This document shows, one piece after another, positions 1-11,439 of a DNA stretch of 64,000 nucleotides. This DNA is from Methylomonas aurea (GTDB taxonomy: Bacteria; Pseudomonadota; Gammaproteobacteria; Methylococcales; Methylomonadaceae). The notes beneath the pieces are model-generated. The model did not search any database and was not told the DNA's origin. It saw nothing but the letters and a program-made list of their open reading frames with translations. The DNA lies in contig NZ_JANIBM010000001.1 in the NCBI RefSeq assembly GCF_024505045.1, positions 248,001 to 312,000 on the forward strand, written 5' to 3'. Each line of letters opens with the position of its first letter. Within the stretch, counting starts at the first letter, position 1. A program made the translations under genes and the position numbers.

Positions 1-443
1 ATAATCACATCAAACTCTATTACAAGGATGTGGTGTTCTCGTCCAAATTGATAGACGCCAAATTTCCGGATTTCAGCAAGGTATTCAACCAGAGTTTCAT
101 GTCGCCGTTGCTTATACAAAAGCAATTGTTGCGAGAGGCTTTGACCCGGGTGGCGATTTTGTCCAATGAAAAGTACAAAGGCGTTACCTTCGATATCGCC
201 GGCGACTCGCTGAAGCTGAGTACCCACAATCCGGAGCATGACGAAGCCGAGGAAGAATTGGTTATCGATTACCAGGGAGAGCCGTTGACGATTTCGTTCA
301 ATTCGCAATACATGCTGGATGCGGTGACCAATCTGGATTCGGAAATGGCAGTCTTGACCATTGCCAGCAATGCCAGTAGTTGTTTTGTTGAAGAGCCCGA
401 ACAAGCCCTGTTCAAATTCATCGTAATGCCGATGCGGATGTAA
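1..443 (+). CDS. dnaN: DNA polymerase III beta subunit (sliding clamp), 3' part
   Basis: The window starts inside this gene, which is read in the third frame from base 3 onward without a stop until TAA at 441-443. The visible protein contains VVFSSKLIDAKFPDF, typical of the second-to-third domain boundary of DnaN, and ends IVMPMRM, matching the family ending (VMPMRL). The clamp tethers DNA polymerase III to DNA. The N-terminal two thirds lie upstream of the window. recF follows after 13 bases, the classic dnaA-dnaN-recF-gyrB order at the chromosome origin. The GTG at 30 is only an internal codon. Confidence 0.96.
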   Translation, partial: NHIKLYYKDVVFSSKLIDAKFPDFSKVFNQSFMSPLLIQKQLLREALTRVAILSNEKYKGVTFDIAGDSLKLSTHNPEHDEAEEELVIDYQGEPLTISFNSQYMLDAVTNLDSEMAVLTIASNASSCFVEEPEQALFKFIVMPMRM

Positions 444-456
444 ACCGCTTCTCGGG

Positions 457-1530
457 ATGACTTTGTTAAAGTTGGATGTTCTGGCGGTGCGGAACATCCA
501 GTCCGCTAGCATTTCGCCGTCGCCGTCCATCAACTTCATTACCGGGGCCAATGCCAGCGGTAAAAGTTCGTTGTTGGAGGCCATCTTCATCTTGGGTCGA
601 GCCCGATCGTTTCGGACCACCCATATCAAGCAGGCCATCGCCTTCGATCAATCGCAATTGACCGTCGCGGCGCAAAACCGTCAGCAAAACGGATCGGTCA
701 GCCAACTCGGTATCCAAATCGATAACAAACAATGCGAGATCCGCATCGACCAGGAAAACCGCCAGAAGGCAGATTTGGCTTACGCACTGCCGGTGCAGTT
801 GATCCATCCGAAAAGCTACCGTTTACTCGATTCCGGGCCGCAAATCAGAAGAGAATTTCTGGATTGGGGGATTTTCAATCAAAACAAGAATTTTCTGTCT
901 TGCTGGCGCAATTACAGTAAAGCCTTGCAGCAGCGCAATGCGTTACTGAAGAGTCGGCAAGTTCGGCAAATTTCGGCTTGGGATCGGGAACTGGCGGAAT
1001 ACGGCCAGATGATCAAGGATTTCCGCCTGACCTATTTGAATGCTTTGCAGCCAGTGTTTCTGGAAATGGCCGGGTATTTTTTAGGCAGCGACGACGTGGC
1101 ATTACGCGTCCTGTCCGGCTGGGACGACAAACTGAATTTGGAGCAGGCGTTAAAAGTCGATTTGGACAAGGACGTGCGCTATGGCTTTACCCATAGCGGT
1201 CCGCATCGAGCCGATTTCCAAACCTACTTGAACAAACGGTTAGCCAAGGACTACTTATCCCGCGGCCAGCAAAAGCTGTTGGTATTAGCTTTGCTGTTAG
1301 CGCAAGTCACGTTGTTGAATCAGGATAGCCCCAATACCTGCTGTATCCTGATCGACGACCTCACGGCGGAATTGGATGCAGATAACAGGGCAAAATTGCT
1401 AAAATACTTGGTCGGACTTGAATGCCAAATATTTATCAGTAGCACTGGAATAGCCGACTTCGGCGATTTGAGTAACATCGATAACTACAAATGGTTTCAC
1501 GTGGAACGCGGCAACATTACCGAGCATTGA
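457..1530 (+). CDS. recF: DNA replication and repair protein RecF
   Basis: A 357-residue protein, the usual RecF length. RecF is an SMC/ABC-like ATPase that helps RecO and RecR load RecA at gapped DNA. The Walker A motif GANASGKSS is at residues 30-38 and is preceded by the RecF-type start LLKLDVLAVRNIQSASI. The ABC signature region (DYLSRGQQKLLVLALLLAQ) and Walker B (CCILIDDLTAELD) lie in the last third. It sits between dnaN and gyrB. Its last codons (WFHVERG) overlap a parS-like ParB site at 1493-1508, so the 3' end carries a second, non-coding signal. Confidence 0.97.
   Translation: MTLLKLDVLAVRNIQSASISPSPSINFITGANASGKSSLLEAIFILGRARSFRTTHIKQAIAFDQSQLTVAAQNRQQNGSVSQLGIQIDNKQCEIRIDQENRQKADLAYALPVQLIHPKSYRLLDSGPQIRREFLDWGIFNQNKNFLSCWRNYSKALQQRNALLKSRQVRQISAWDRELAEYGQMIKDFRLTYLNALQPVFLEMAGYFLGSDDVALRVLSGWDDKLNLEQALKVDLDKDVRYGFTHSGPHRADFQTYLNKRLAKDYLSRGQQKLLVLALLLAQVTLLNQDSPNTCCILIDDLTAELDADNRAKLLKYLVGLECQIFISSTGIADFGDLSNIDNYKWFHVERGNITEH
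1493..1508. promoter_or_regulatory. parS: parS-like ParB binding site 1
   Basis: The 16-mer GGTTTCACGTGGAACG differs from the bacterial parS consensus TGTTTCACGTGGAACA only at its first and last bases, and keeps the central CACGTG palindrome. It lies inside the 3' end of recF. A second copy is 38 bases downstream. parA and parB are encoded in the same window, so a cognate ParB exists. Confidence 0.8.
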
Positions 1531-1546
1531 TGTTTCACGTGGAACG
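1531..1546. promoter_or_regulatory. parS: parS-like ParB binding site 2
   Basis: The 16-mer TGTTTCACGTGGAACG matches the parS consensus in 15 of 16 positions. It begins directly after the recF stop codon and ends 12 bases before a TATAAT box at 1559-1564, so it occupies the place of the -35 element of the likely gyrB promoter. ParB bound here could both nucleate the partition complex near oriC and affect gyrB transcription; the second role is inference. Confidence 0.85.
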
Positions 1547-1558
1547 AACAATAAAAAC

Positions 1559-1564
1559 TATAAT
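1559..1564 (+). promoter_or_regulatory. Possible -10 box of gyrB promoter
   Basis: A perfect TATAAT lies 80 bases before the gyrB start. No good -35 is visible at 16-18 bases upstream, because that stretch is the second parS site. This is a candidate only. Confidence 0.45.
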
Positions 1565-1584
1565 CCTCCATCACCAACGCATGA

Positions 1585-4050
<2,466 letters not shown>

Positions 4051-4130
4051 CCATGTGTCGAGTGACACAAAAAATGAAATAATCCGACAGTTCTTCTTTA
4101 TTTTTCAAACTAAGAACATCGCATCACAAA

Positions 4131-4161
4131 AAGCAGGTACTCATTTTTGATGTACCTGCTT
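4131..4161. terminator. Strong hairpin downstream of gyrB
   Basis: AAGCAGGTAC at 4131-4140 pairs perfectly with GTACCTGCTT at 4152-4161. The inner TCA/TGA can extend the stem to 13 pairs with one bulged T, leaving a TTTT loop. On the minus strand the stem is followed by a run of five T, a good intrinsic terminator; on the plus strand the T-run is weak. It lies between gyrB and the NACHT gene, so it may insulate the two or be part of the insertion boundary. Confidence 0.55.
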
Positions 4162-4179
4162 ATCTCGATTTAATTTGGA

Positions 4180-7100
4180 TTGGTGGAATTGCCTAATACA
4201 AGCAGCTGTTTCCCATGGCCTCGATACTGGTTCCCAGAGGGAAACAGCAACATCGTATTTGTTCAAAGCGGTTACTTAGCTTTACCGCCTCGGGAACACA
4301 GCCATTATTATCAAGCTCTCCCGAAACAACTAGCCGAGTTAACTCAGATTCCGGTATTGATTCTGTTAGGCGGACCTGGCTATGGAAAAAGCCACGCTTT
4401 AGCAGATGAACGGAAACGGCTCGAAAAGGAACACCTTGAAGATTTAGTTATCTTTGAAGACCTAAGAACTTTTGTCCCTGGCTCTGAACAGCGGTTGCTT
4501 GATTCGGATGTATTTAAGCTTGTTGAACAAGGACGGCGTCTATGGATACTCCTCGATAGCTTTGACGAATGCACGCTCCCCGCTCCAGGGGAGTGGCTAA
4601 TCAGCAATTTTATTAACAAGATCAAATATCCCGAGCGGGTTTTCGTACGCATCACTTGCAGACCATCCCACTGGCCGGAAAGATTAGAAAAAGCCTTTTC
4701 GGAGCGTTGGGGTTCAGTTGCTGAGTCGCCCGTCGCGTCATGGCGTTTATGCCCATTACGTCAAGCCGATATACGCACAGCTGCAAACCTCAGCCAAATT
4801 GATGCCGAAGGATTTTTAAACACCGTAGCTGAACGTAATGTGAAGCAATTGGCAGCCCTGCCGGTTACGTTGCAATTCATGCTCGGGCTTTTTAAAGAAA
4901 ATCGGTTACCGAAATTGCGAACCGAGATTTTCGAGCAAGGGTTGGAACTACTCTGCGAGGATAGTCCGGAGCGGCAAATAAATGGTGTCAAAAGCCAAAT
5001 TCCGGCTAGCGAAAGATTTCGAATCGCTACTAAGATTGCGCTGGGTTATATCTTGCAGGGTTGTAATAGTGTTTGGCTCGGGTCGCGTGTTCAATGCCCA
5101 ATCGGTATGTTCGATGCCAAGCAAGTAGCTTGCAAAGAGGTGGGCCAGGAAATAAGTGATGAAGCCGTCAAAGAGACCCTCGAATTGACCGGAATCTTCG
5201 CTAGGATTGACGGTAAGCATTTTCAATTTGCCAGCCGCACCTTTGCCGAATTTTTAGCCGCTTGGTACATCGCAAAAAGCCCGGTGCCTACCTCGCAAAA
5301 GTTAAAAGTGCTTTTGCATCCTGATAGCCAACGACTGATCCCGGATTTGCATGAAACAGCAGCGTGGTTGGCCGCTCTTGATGCCGATTTTCGAATCTGG
5401 TTGGTCAACCATGAACCGGAAGCCGCATTGGAAGCCGATTTCGCAACATTGCAGCAGGTCGATTTACCGTTGCTAGTCGATGGGCTGTTACGTTTGGCGG
5501 TAGAGGAACAGCGCCCTGCTTACAGTAAGCAAAGGCTTGCCAAGCTGAACTATTTTGGTCTCGAATCTAAGTTATCCGGTGTGATAGGAAACAGTTCTAT
5601 TCCATTCGCCGGCCGGTCACTGGCAATCAGGATTGCTAATGCCTGCGAGTTAAAAGCACTAGGCGCTGAATTGGCGAAAATAGCGTTGGACGATTTGGAA
5701 GAAGTTGAACTTCGCGAGTTGGCTATAGCTTGTATGGCGCATATGAGCAATGAAGCGAAAAAACTCCTGATTCCCTTAGCTCAATCGGCTAATAACTTAT
5801 CGTTAAAGGGCCTCTGGTTGGCTTTACTTGGCCCTAGCTTAATGGGCGCCGAAGCTTTTTTTCGGCAAATATCCCCTTCTTTCCTTGAAACAGCATGTCT
5901 TGAGCTTCGCTACCATGTCTATGAGGATGCATTCCTAGATCAGTTAGATGCCAAGGGTTTGCTAGCTGGTTTAAAGTGGATTGTCCAACATGTGCCAATT
6001 AGTCATGACCAGTTCACTTCGAACAAATTGAAAAGTCGGCTCTTGGCCAAAGCTTTTGATCATTTAAATGAAGAAGGTATGGTTGAGGCGCTAGTCTGCG
6101 CGATCAAAACGTTGCGCTATCATCACGATTCTTTATTCGACGGACTGGAAAGAAATCATCCCCAGAATTTTTTCGACAGTCTCGTGAATCGACGCCTTGT
6201 TCTCGTTGAATTAATAAAGCAAGTGGATGCTAGCGAAGTTTGGAAATTTGCCAGTTTGAATTGCTTCCGGGAAGAAGATTGCTCGTGGCTGTTTGATCAG
6301 TTGGATAGAACTTCCTTGGAAACCGAACGGCATGTCATTGCCGAGATCGTTGGCTATTTAATCAGATGTTACGAAGCTCGTTTCGCGATAGAACAAGTAT
6401 TGCTCAGAGCGGGTATGGAGGTCGCCAATCCTGATCCGATATTGGCTGAGCGGTTAGCTTGGTTAATTTCTCCGATGGATTTAACCAGCGAAGACACTAT
6501 TCGGTTCAAAACTCAGTATCTGGAAAATAAAGCGTTGATGGCTCGTCTTGACGAACCGAGGCAGGCACCGTCACTTCTAAATCCACCCGAGTTTTATATT
6601 GAAACTAATCTGGTTGCTTGTGAAAGCGGAGATTTCAAACGTTGGGTAAGCTTGATTGCATCCTTGGCACTGAATGAAGACGGTTCTCAGGTGTTTGAAC
6701 ATGACCCCGATTCATTGCCTGGTTGGCAGATAGCCAATAGTGAACTTCGAAGCCGAATCGCCGAAGTGGCAATAGATTACTTGGAACGTTCCAAGCCGCC
6801 AGAGGATGAAATTCTGCTTCAAAATTCTCGTACATGGGCACAAGCAGCTGGCGGTTTGGCTATTGCGATTGTTGCCGACACCGAAAATTTGCAGCGTTTG
6901 TCCAATGAAAATTTGAGTCGTTGGTGTTTGGTAGTTGTTACTCATTTCTTCGGTGCAGAAACCCAAAAGCGAATTTTTAGAAAACTAAGATCAATAGTTC
7001 CGGAAGCGTTTGATATTGCAGTATTGAAACGGGCTGATCATGAAGTAAAACAGGGAAGCCTCCATGTTATTGATTCGTGTGAGGAAGTTTGGCATCCAAG

Positions 7101-8334
7101 TTTTTTACAACAGTTAGCTAGCACTCGATTAACTCATTCCGATTGGCCGTTTTACTGTCAATTACGACTGGCCGAATTATTAATCCGCAATAAAGTTGAA
7201 GGCGTCATAGAACGGCTTATTGATTGGCTGACAACTGAGCCGGATTTGAGTAATCGTTCTAAGGTGGCTAATACATTATTTCTGAATGCACTCACACAAA
7301 CTTGGCCGACTCTTCAAAAACTATTAACGAATGAGGCTGATCTGGCCCAAGAAGTCATACTGGGGGTTGCCGATAATGTTTGGCGTACAACGTCGGTTTA
7401 TTCAAAGCTGGATGTTGACCAATTAGGATGGCTGTACGAGAGAATTCGTCAGTTATTTCCGCCATCGGAAGACCCTCCTACGCCAAATGGCGTATTCAAG
7501 CCTTATCCTAGGCTGGAGGTTGTCCAATTTCGAGATAGCATTATCGGATGGTTGGTAGGATTGGCAACGCCGGCCGCAATCAATCAATTGGATCGAATTT
7601 GCAAAGCCTATCCCGACAGTTCTTGGCTAGTCAGGGCAAAAGCCGACGCCTGTAAAAATCTCTGGAGGCAAGAACGGACGACGCTGTCATTTGCTCAGTC
7701 CATTCGGCTGTTATCAGACGCCAATGCTTCGGTAGTTCGGAATAGCTTTGAATTGATGAATGTGGTTGAAGAAGCCTTACAACGTTTTGCGCATGAAGCC
7801 CAACACGGCTCGCCGCCGTTAGTGACTTTTCTATGGGATGAAAAGCATGGTAAACAAAGTAAGCCTATTTCCGAGCAACGGCTTTCCGACTTTCTAAAAT
7901 TTTATTTGGAAAGGGAATGGAGGGGTGGTCGAATCATTATCAATAGGGAAGTGGAAATTAAAAATTGGCGGGATTTCGGTATTGGAGAAAGGACCGACTT
8001 ATTTATTCAAGCGATTTCACCGGATCGCAATTTCTATCAACCCCCTCCGTGTGTGGTAATCGAAGTGAAGCCTGATAATAAGGCAAAACCTGAGAAGGAC
8101 ATTCCAGACCAATTGGTAGGAAAATATCTCGATGGCGAATCCAGAACTTGTGGCATATATCTGGTGGGCTGGTTTGGTCAGTCCCGTTCGTCAATAAGCG
8201 AATTTAGTGAAAAAGCCAAACAGTGTGTCTTGAAAAATACCGACGAAAAAATGAATGTTAAGTCAATTGTGCTGAATCTTTGTCACCCGTTGGCTACAAC
8301 AGATTACCCGCCTTGTTTGGCACCTATTACTTGA
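4180..8334 (+). CDS. Giant NACHT-type STAND NTPase with C-terminal PD-(D/E)XK-like domain
   Basis: About 1384 residues. Walker A GGPGYGKS is at residues 64-71, Walker B LWILLDSFDE at 121-130 with the NACHT-type DxxDE pattern, and a sensor-like RITCRPSHW follows near 155. The next ~1000 residues look like a long helical-repeat region. Near the C-terminus GERTDLFIQA (D1273) followed by CVVIEVK (E1295, K1297) resembles a PD-(D/E)XK nuclease core. The start is uncertain: no ATG precedes Walker A, and TTG 4180 or GTG 4183 just after an in-frame stop are the options, without a clear ribosome site, so a lost N-terminal part is possible. Base composition is visibly AT-richer than gyrB or polA, suggesting transfer. 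Likely role (inference): phage sensing through the repeats, with NTPase-gated nuclease activity. Confidence 0.75.
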   Translation: MVELPNTSSCFPWPRYWFPEGNSNIVFVQSGYLALPPREHSHYYQALPKQLAELTQIPVLILLGGPGYGKSHALADERKRLEKEHLEDLVIFEDLRTFVPGSEQRLLDSDVFKLVEQGRRLWILLDSFDECTLPAPGEWLISNFINKIKYPERVFVRITCRPSHWPERLEKAFSERWGSVAESPVASWRLCPLRQADIRTAANLSQIDAEGFLNTVAERNVKQLAALPVTLQFMLGLFKENRLPKLRTEIFEQGLELLCEDSPERQINGVKSQIPASERFRIATKIALGYILQGCNSVWLGSRVQCPIGMFDAKQVACKEVGQEISDEAVKETLELTGIFARIDGKHFQFASRTFAEFLAAWYIAKSPVPTSQKLKVLLHPDSQRLIPDLHETAAWLAALDADFRIWLVNHEPEAALEADFATLQQVDLPLLVDGLLRLAVEEQRPAYSKQRLAKLNYFGLESKLSGVIGNSSIPFAGRSLAIRIANACELKALGAELAKIALDDLEEVELRELAIACMAHMSNEAKKLLIPLAQSANNLSLKGLWLALLGPSLMGAEAFFRQISPSFLETACLELRYHVYEDAFLDQLDAKGLLAGLKWIVQHVPISHDQFTSNKLKSRLLAKAFDHLNEEGMVEALVCAIKTLRYHHDSLFDGLERNHPQNFFDSLVNRRLVLVELIKQVDASEVWKFASLNCFREEDCSWLFDQLDRTSLETERHVIAEIVGYLIRCYEARFAIEQVLLRAGMEVANPDPILAERLAWLISPMDLTSEDTIRFKTQYLENKALMARLDEPRQAPSLLNPPEFYIETNLVACESGDFKRWVSLIASLALNEDGSQVFEHDPDSLPGWQIANSELRSRIAEVAIDYLERSKPPEDEILLQNSRTWAQAAGGLAIAIVADTENLQRLSNENLSRWCLVVVTHFFGAETQKRIFRKLRSIVPEAFDIAVLKRADHEVKQGSLHVIDSCEEVWHPSFLQQLASTRLTHSDWPFYCQLRLAELLIRNKVEGVIERLIDWLTTEPDLSNRSKVANTLFLNALTQTWPTLQKLLTNEADLAQEVILGVADNVWRTTSVYSKLDVDQLGWLYERIRQLFPPSEDPPTPNGVFKPYPRLEVVQFRDSIIGWLVGLATPAAINQLDRICKAYPDSSWLVRAKADACKNLWRQERTTLSFAQSIRLLSDANASVVRNSFELMNVVEEALQRFAHEAQHGSPPLVTFLWDEKHGKQSKPISEQRLSDFLKFYLEREWRGGRIIINREVEIKNWRDFGIGERTDLFIQAISPDRNFYQPPPCVVIEVKPDNKAKPEKDIPDQLVGKYLDGESRTCGIYLVGWFGQSRSSISEFSEKAKQCVLKNTDEKMNVKSIVLNLCHPLATTDYPPCLAPIT

Positions 8335-8701
8335 TCGCCGAATAATGCTTGTGATTGAAAGGAGCGGATAGCTAACTTTGCGTTATCCGGAAAGTGCCAA
8401 ACATCCTCATCAGGCTTACGTAGCGTCGGAACAAGACAAGGAAAAATGAACCGCGCGAATGATCTTCGTGAATTGGCTTGTCTGTGGATTACGCCGAGCG
8501 GGTCTTCCAACCCGCGGCAAAGCATAAATTGACTTTGGTACAGCAAGGCGACAACTGCTGGATAGAAACCGTCGAACAACTTGGGCGTAAACATAAGCAA
8601 AAGCGAACCAGCGTGGCCCCGGAAGTTGTTGCTAACAATTTTAACTGCTCCGCAACGCTACCATCCCAGAATCTCCCATCAGCCGAACTTTTCCTAAGCC
8701 A
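8335..8701. other. Intergenic region after the NACHT gene
   Basis: No convincing gene. Short ORFs on both strands lack family features. A small hairpin GCGGGT/ACCCGC is at 8498-8503 and 8510-8515. The flanking text (GGATTACGCCGAGCGGGTC) resembles a degenerate dispersed repeat. It may be the right edge of the inserted segment. Confidence 0.4.
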
Positions 8702-9133
8702 TTATTTCGACCCCGGCACCGAAATCATTCCGGTCGCCAGCGCGATCTCCCGTAAAAAGCACAGCAAGCCGCCGATCAAGGCCAGCATGGCAGCCACGAA
8801 TAGAAACGAAACCACCGGAGACGGATCGACGGCGATTTCGGTACCGACGAACAGGGCGACGATGGACAGGCAGATCAACAAAGCGCATACCGTACACAGA
8901 CTAATCGCCCAATGAATCCAGTGGGCGCGCCGGGCCAAAATCCGCATTTCCGGATAGTGTTCGTCGGCACCGTTTTCGAACAGCATATTCAAGGTTCTAA
9001 ACCGATCCACCGCCCGTCCCAGGCGGCTAGTCAACACGCCGAGAATGCCGGCGACCCCGGTCAGCAGAAATACCGGTGCGACCGCCTGTTGAATCACGTG
9101 GGCCACGGTGGGGATGTTGGTTAAAGCGTCCAT
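8702..9133 (-). CDS. DUF2721 family membrane protein
   Basis: A 143-residue protein starting MDALTNIPTVAHVIQQAVAPVFLLTGVAGILGVLTSRLGRAVDR, the hallmark of DUF2721 proteins. It has one hydrophobic segment near residues 15-35 and two more (about 75-95 and 105-125). The function of the family is unknown; it is expected in the inner membrane. It follows the rof/Uma2 pair on the same strand with a 30-base gap. Confidence 0.82.
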   Translation of the reverse strand: MDALTNIPTVAHVIQQAVAPVFLLTGVAGILGVLTSRLGRAVDRFRTLNMLFENGADEHYPEMRILARRAHWIHWAISLCTVCALLICLSIVALFVGTEIAVDPSPVVSFLFVAAMLALIGGLLCFLREIALATGMISVPGSK

Positions 9134-9163
9134 AATCGGCTTCCGGTTTGCAATCGCTGGCGC

Positions 9164-9403
9164 TTAAAACAGCACTTCCTTGAATTTGGCACCCGGCGTC
9201 AATACCTCCAACTTGGCCAAGCGGTTGGTTTCCACCCGCTCGGTATCGAGCTGCAAATATTCGCGTTTGTCCGCCGTCGTTACGGTGTCGACAGCTTTGC
9301 CTGCCACCACGCTGCCGTCTGTCAGCGTCAGTTTGACGCGGTAGCCGTAGATACAGGCAATTTCCAGGTAATCGTGCAGGTTGCAGGCAATGGGTTGGGT
9401 CAT
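9164..9403 (-). CDS. rof: Rho-binding antiterminator (Rof/YaeO family)
   Basis: A 79-residue protein with the Rof pattern: PIACNLHDYLEIACIYGYRVKLTLTDGSVV matches the E. coli Rof start (PINCDDYDNLELAC...). Rof binds the RNA-binding domain of Rho and inhibits Rho-dependent termination. Its ATG overlaps the end of the upstream Uma2 gene by 4 bases (ATGA type), so the two are translationally coupled. Pairing with Uma2 is not explained by known biology. Confidence 0.8.
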   Translation of the reverse strand: MTQPIACNLHDYLEIACIYGYRVKLTLTDGSVVAGKAVDTVTTADKREYLQLDTERVETNRLAKLEVLTPGAKFKEVLF

Positions 9404-9993
9404 GGTTGTTGCGCCTTTTCGCGGAATTCGTTGATGTCTCGGTTGTCGACCCGGTCGTAAATGTCTTCGACTTTCAGCGTTAGCCCAATCGACGTAAACG
9501 TCACGTCGTCGCCGAGAAAGTAGTACTCGGACAGCCAGTGGTTGGCGCGGCGCAGGACTTGCACCGAAACGATGTCCGGTTCGATCAGCACGTATTCCTG
9601 CAACGACGGCAGGTTGATGTAACGGATCAGTTTGGTGGTGGTGTCGGTTTTACGGGTGGAGCGGGACAACACCTCCACGATTATGACCGGCGTCGTCGAA
9701 AATAGGTCGTCGCCCGACATTTTGCTGCAATCCACCAGTACGTCCGGGTAAACATAATCCTTGCCGATTCGCAGTTTGATGTCGGCCATGAACGTCGCGC
9801 AGGGCGTACCTTTTAGATGATTTCTGAACTCGCCGAGAATGTTGGCGGCAATGCAATTGTGGTTATAACCGGCACCGGCCATCGCATAAACCTGACCGTC
9901 GATATACTCGCGCTTGACCTCGGCATCCGCCTCGCTGGCCAGGTATTCGTCCTCCGTCAAATAAACATCGGATTGATCGGTGTGGAAAGCCAT
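9400..9993 (-). CDS. Uma2 family (DUF820) putative endonuclease, copy 1
   Basis: A 197-residue protein of the Uma2 family, which has a restriction-endonuclease-like fold. Visible core: EYIDGQVYAMAGAGYNHN near residue 30, KLRIGKDYVYPDVLV (the acidic D of the YPDV motif) and VIIVEVLSRSTRKTD (the E of the VEVLS motif). Biological role is unknown; such genes occur in many copies in some bacteria. It overlaps rof by 4 bases. A clear paralogue lies at 11440-12036. Confidence 0.85.
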   Translation of the reverse strand: MAFHTDQSDVYLTEDEYLASEADAEVKREYIDGQVYAMAGAGYNHNCIAANILGEFRNHLKGTPCATFMADIKLRIGKDYVYPDVLVDCSKMSGDDLFSTTPVIIVEVLSRSTRKTDTTTKLIRYINLPSLQEYVLIEPDIVSVQVLRRANHWLSEYYFLGDDVTFTSIGLTLKVEDIYDRVDNRDINEFREKAQQP

Positions 9994-10169
9994 GATGCGC
10001 CCCGCCTACAACTGTTCAAGGAAATAAACCAACGCCCGGCCGGCAGGCCGAGTGCCGGTATTGTTAGAGATCGGCTGGGGAAATACAAGACTCGCCCAGC
10101 CCAGCCAAGGCAAAGTTAACAAATCCGGCGAAAAGACCTACTATCCAGGCTATTGCGACTGCCGAGCGG

Positions 10170-11429
10170 ATGTCTGCCATGAAAAACCATCACCGATTAT
10201 TGCTCAGCCTCGGGTTGGGGGCCGCCGCCGGCCTGGCCTGCCACGGCTTTGCCGACCACGCCGGCTTGCAGGTATTCAACCGATACCTATTGGAACCGGT
10301 CGGCCAGATTTTTCTGCGGCTGATCTTCATGATCGTGGTACCGATGGTGATGAGCGGTTTGATGCTGGGCGTTTACCAGCTCAGTAGCCACCACGGTTTG
10401 GCGCGGGTTGCCCAGCGCACTTTGTTGTTTACTCTGATTGCCAGTTCGGCGTCGGTGGTGATCGGCGTGTCGCTAGTGAATCTGCTGCAGCCCGGCACCG
10501 GTCTGGATATTTCGCAACTGATCGGGGACGATGCCGGCGTGCACAAGATCCGCCAACACGTGGCGCAAGCCAAGCCGGTGGTGCAATCGTTGCTGGAGAT
10601 CATCCCGAAAAACCCGTTCAACAGCGCCGTGCAGGCCCTGGACGGCGAAATGCTGTCGTTGATGTTCTTTTCGTTGGCGTTCGGCGCGGCGTTGGCGGCG
10701 GCGAACGGTTCCAAACCGTCGCGTTGGCTGGAATTGTTGGAGGAAACTTACGCCGCCAGTCTGCGGATAGTGGACGCGGCGATGCAATTCGCGCCGTGGG
10801 CGGTATTCGCGCTGGTGTTTCAATCCACCTTCAAATTCGGCTACCCGATTTTGTTCTCGCTGGGATTCTACGTGCTGGTGGTAGTGGCGGGTCTGCTGCT
10901 GCAACAAGGTCTGGTTTATAGCGCAATGTTAAGACTATTCAGAGGTATTGCGCCTTGGCCGTTTTTCCGGCAGTGCCGCGACGTGTATCTGTATGCCTTC
11001 GCGACCGCGTCGTCCAACGCCACATTGCCGCGCTCATTGGAACTGGCGGAACGGGAGTTGAAACTCAGCCCGGAGGTTTCCCGCTTCGTGTTGACGATAG
11101 GCTCCACCGCCAACCAGAACGGCACGGCGCTGTTCGAAGGCATTACCGTGTTGTTTCTGGCCCAGGTCTACGGCGTCGATCTATCGCTGGCGCAGCAGGT
11201 GCAGGTGGTATTGATGGCGATCCTGGCCGGCATCGGCACCGCCGGCGTACCGGGCGGCTCGCTGCCTTTAATCATGATTCTGACCCAACAAGTCGGGATA
11301 CCGGCCGAAGGCATGGGTCTGATTTTGGGAGTGGACCGCTTTCTGGACATGTGCCGCACCACCTTGAACGTCAGCGGCGATTTGGTCATTGCCGCGCTGG
11401 TCGATCAACCGAGGCAAAATCCAAACTAA
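10170..11429 (+). CDS. Dicarboxylate/amino acid:cation symporter (DAACS family)
   Basis: A 419-residue integral membrane protein of the GltP/DctA family, which imports glutamate, aspartate or C4-dicarboxylates with Na+ or H+. It has an N-terminal hydrophobic helix, the region LIFMIVVPMVMSGLMLGV, the serine-rich re-entrant hairpin ATASSNATLPRSLELAE, the motif TANQNGTALFEGITVLFLAQ, and the substrate region GVDRFLDMCRTTLNVSGD. The exact substrate cannot be told from sequence. ATG 10170 gives MSAMKNHH; ATG 10179 is also possible. It faces the second Uma2 gene tail to tail with a 10-base gap. Confidence 0.9.
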   Translation: MSAMKNHHRLLLSLGLGAAAGLACHGFADHAGLQVFNRYLLEPVGQIFLRLIFMIVVPMVMSGLMLGVYQLSSHHGLARVAQRTLLFTLIASSASVVIGVSLVNLLQPGTGLDISQLIGDDAGVHKIRQHVAQAKPVVQSLLEIIPKNPFNSAVQALDGEMLSLMFFSLAFGAALAAANGSKPSRWLELLEETYAASLRIVDAAMQFAPWAVFALVFQSTFKFGYPILFSLGFYVLVVVAGLLLQQGLVYSAMLRLFRGIAPWPFFRQCRDVYLYAFATASSNATLPRSLELAERELKLSPEVSRFVLTIGSTANQNGTALFEGITVLFLAQVYGVDLSLAQQVQVVLMAILAGIGTAGVPGGSLPLIMILTQQVGIPAEGMGLILGVDRFLDMCRTTLNVSGDLVIAALVDQPRQNPN

Positions 11430-11439
11430 TGCCGGCCAG

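Noticed and set aside
8478-8915. Plus-strand open frame of 145 codons
   Set aside because: Mostly opposite the DUF2721 gene and partly in repeat-like intergenic sequence, with no family features.
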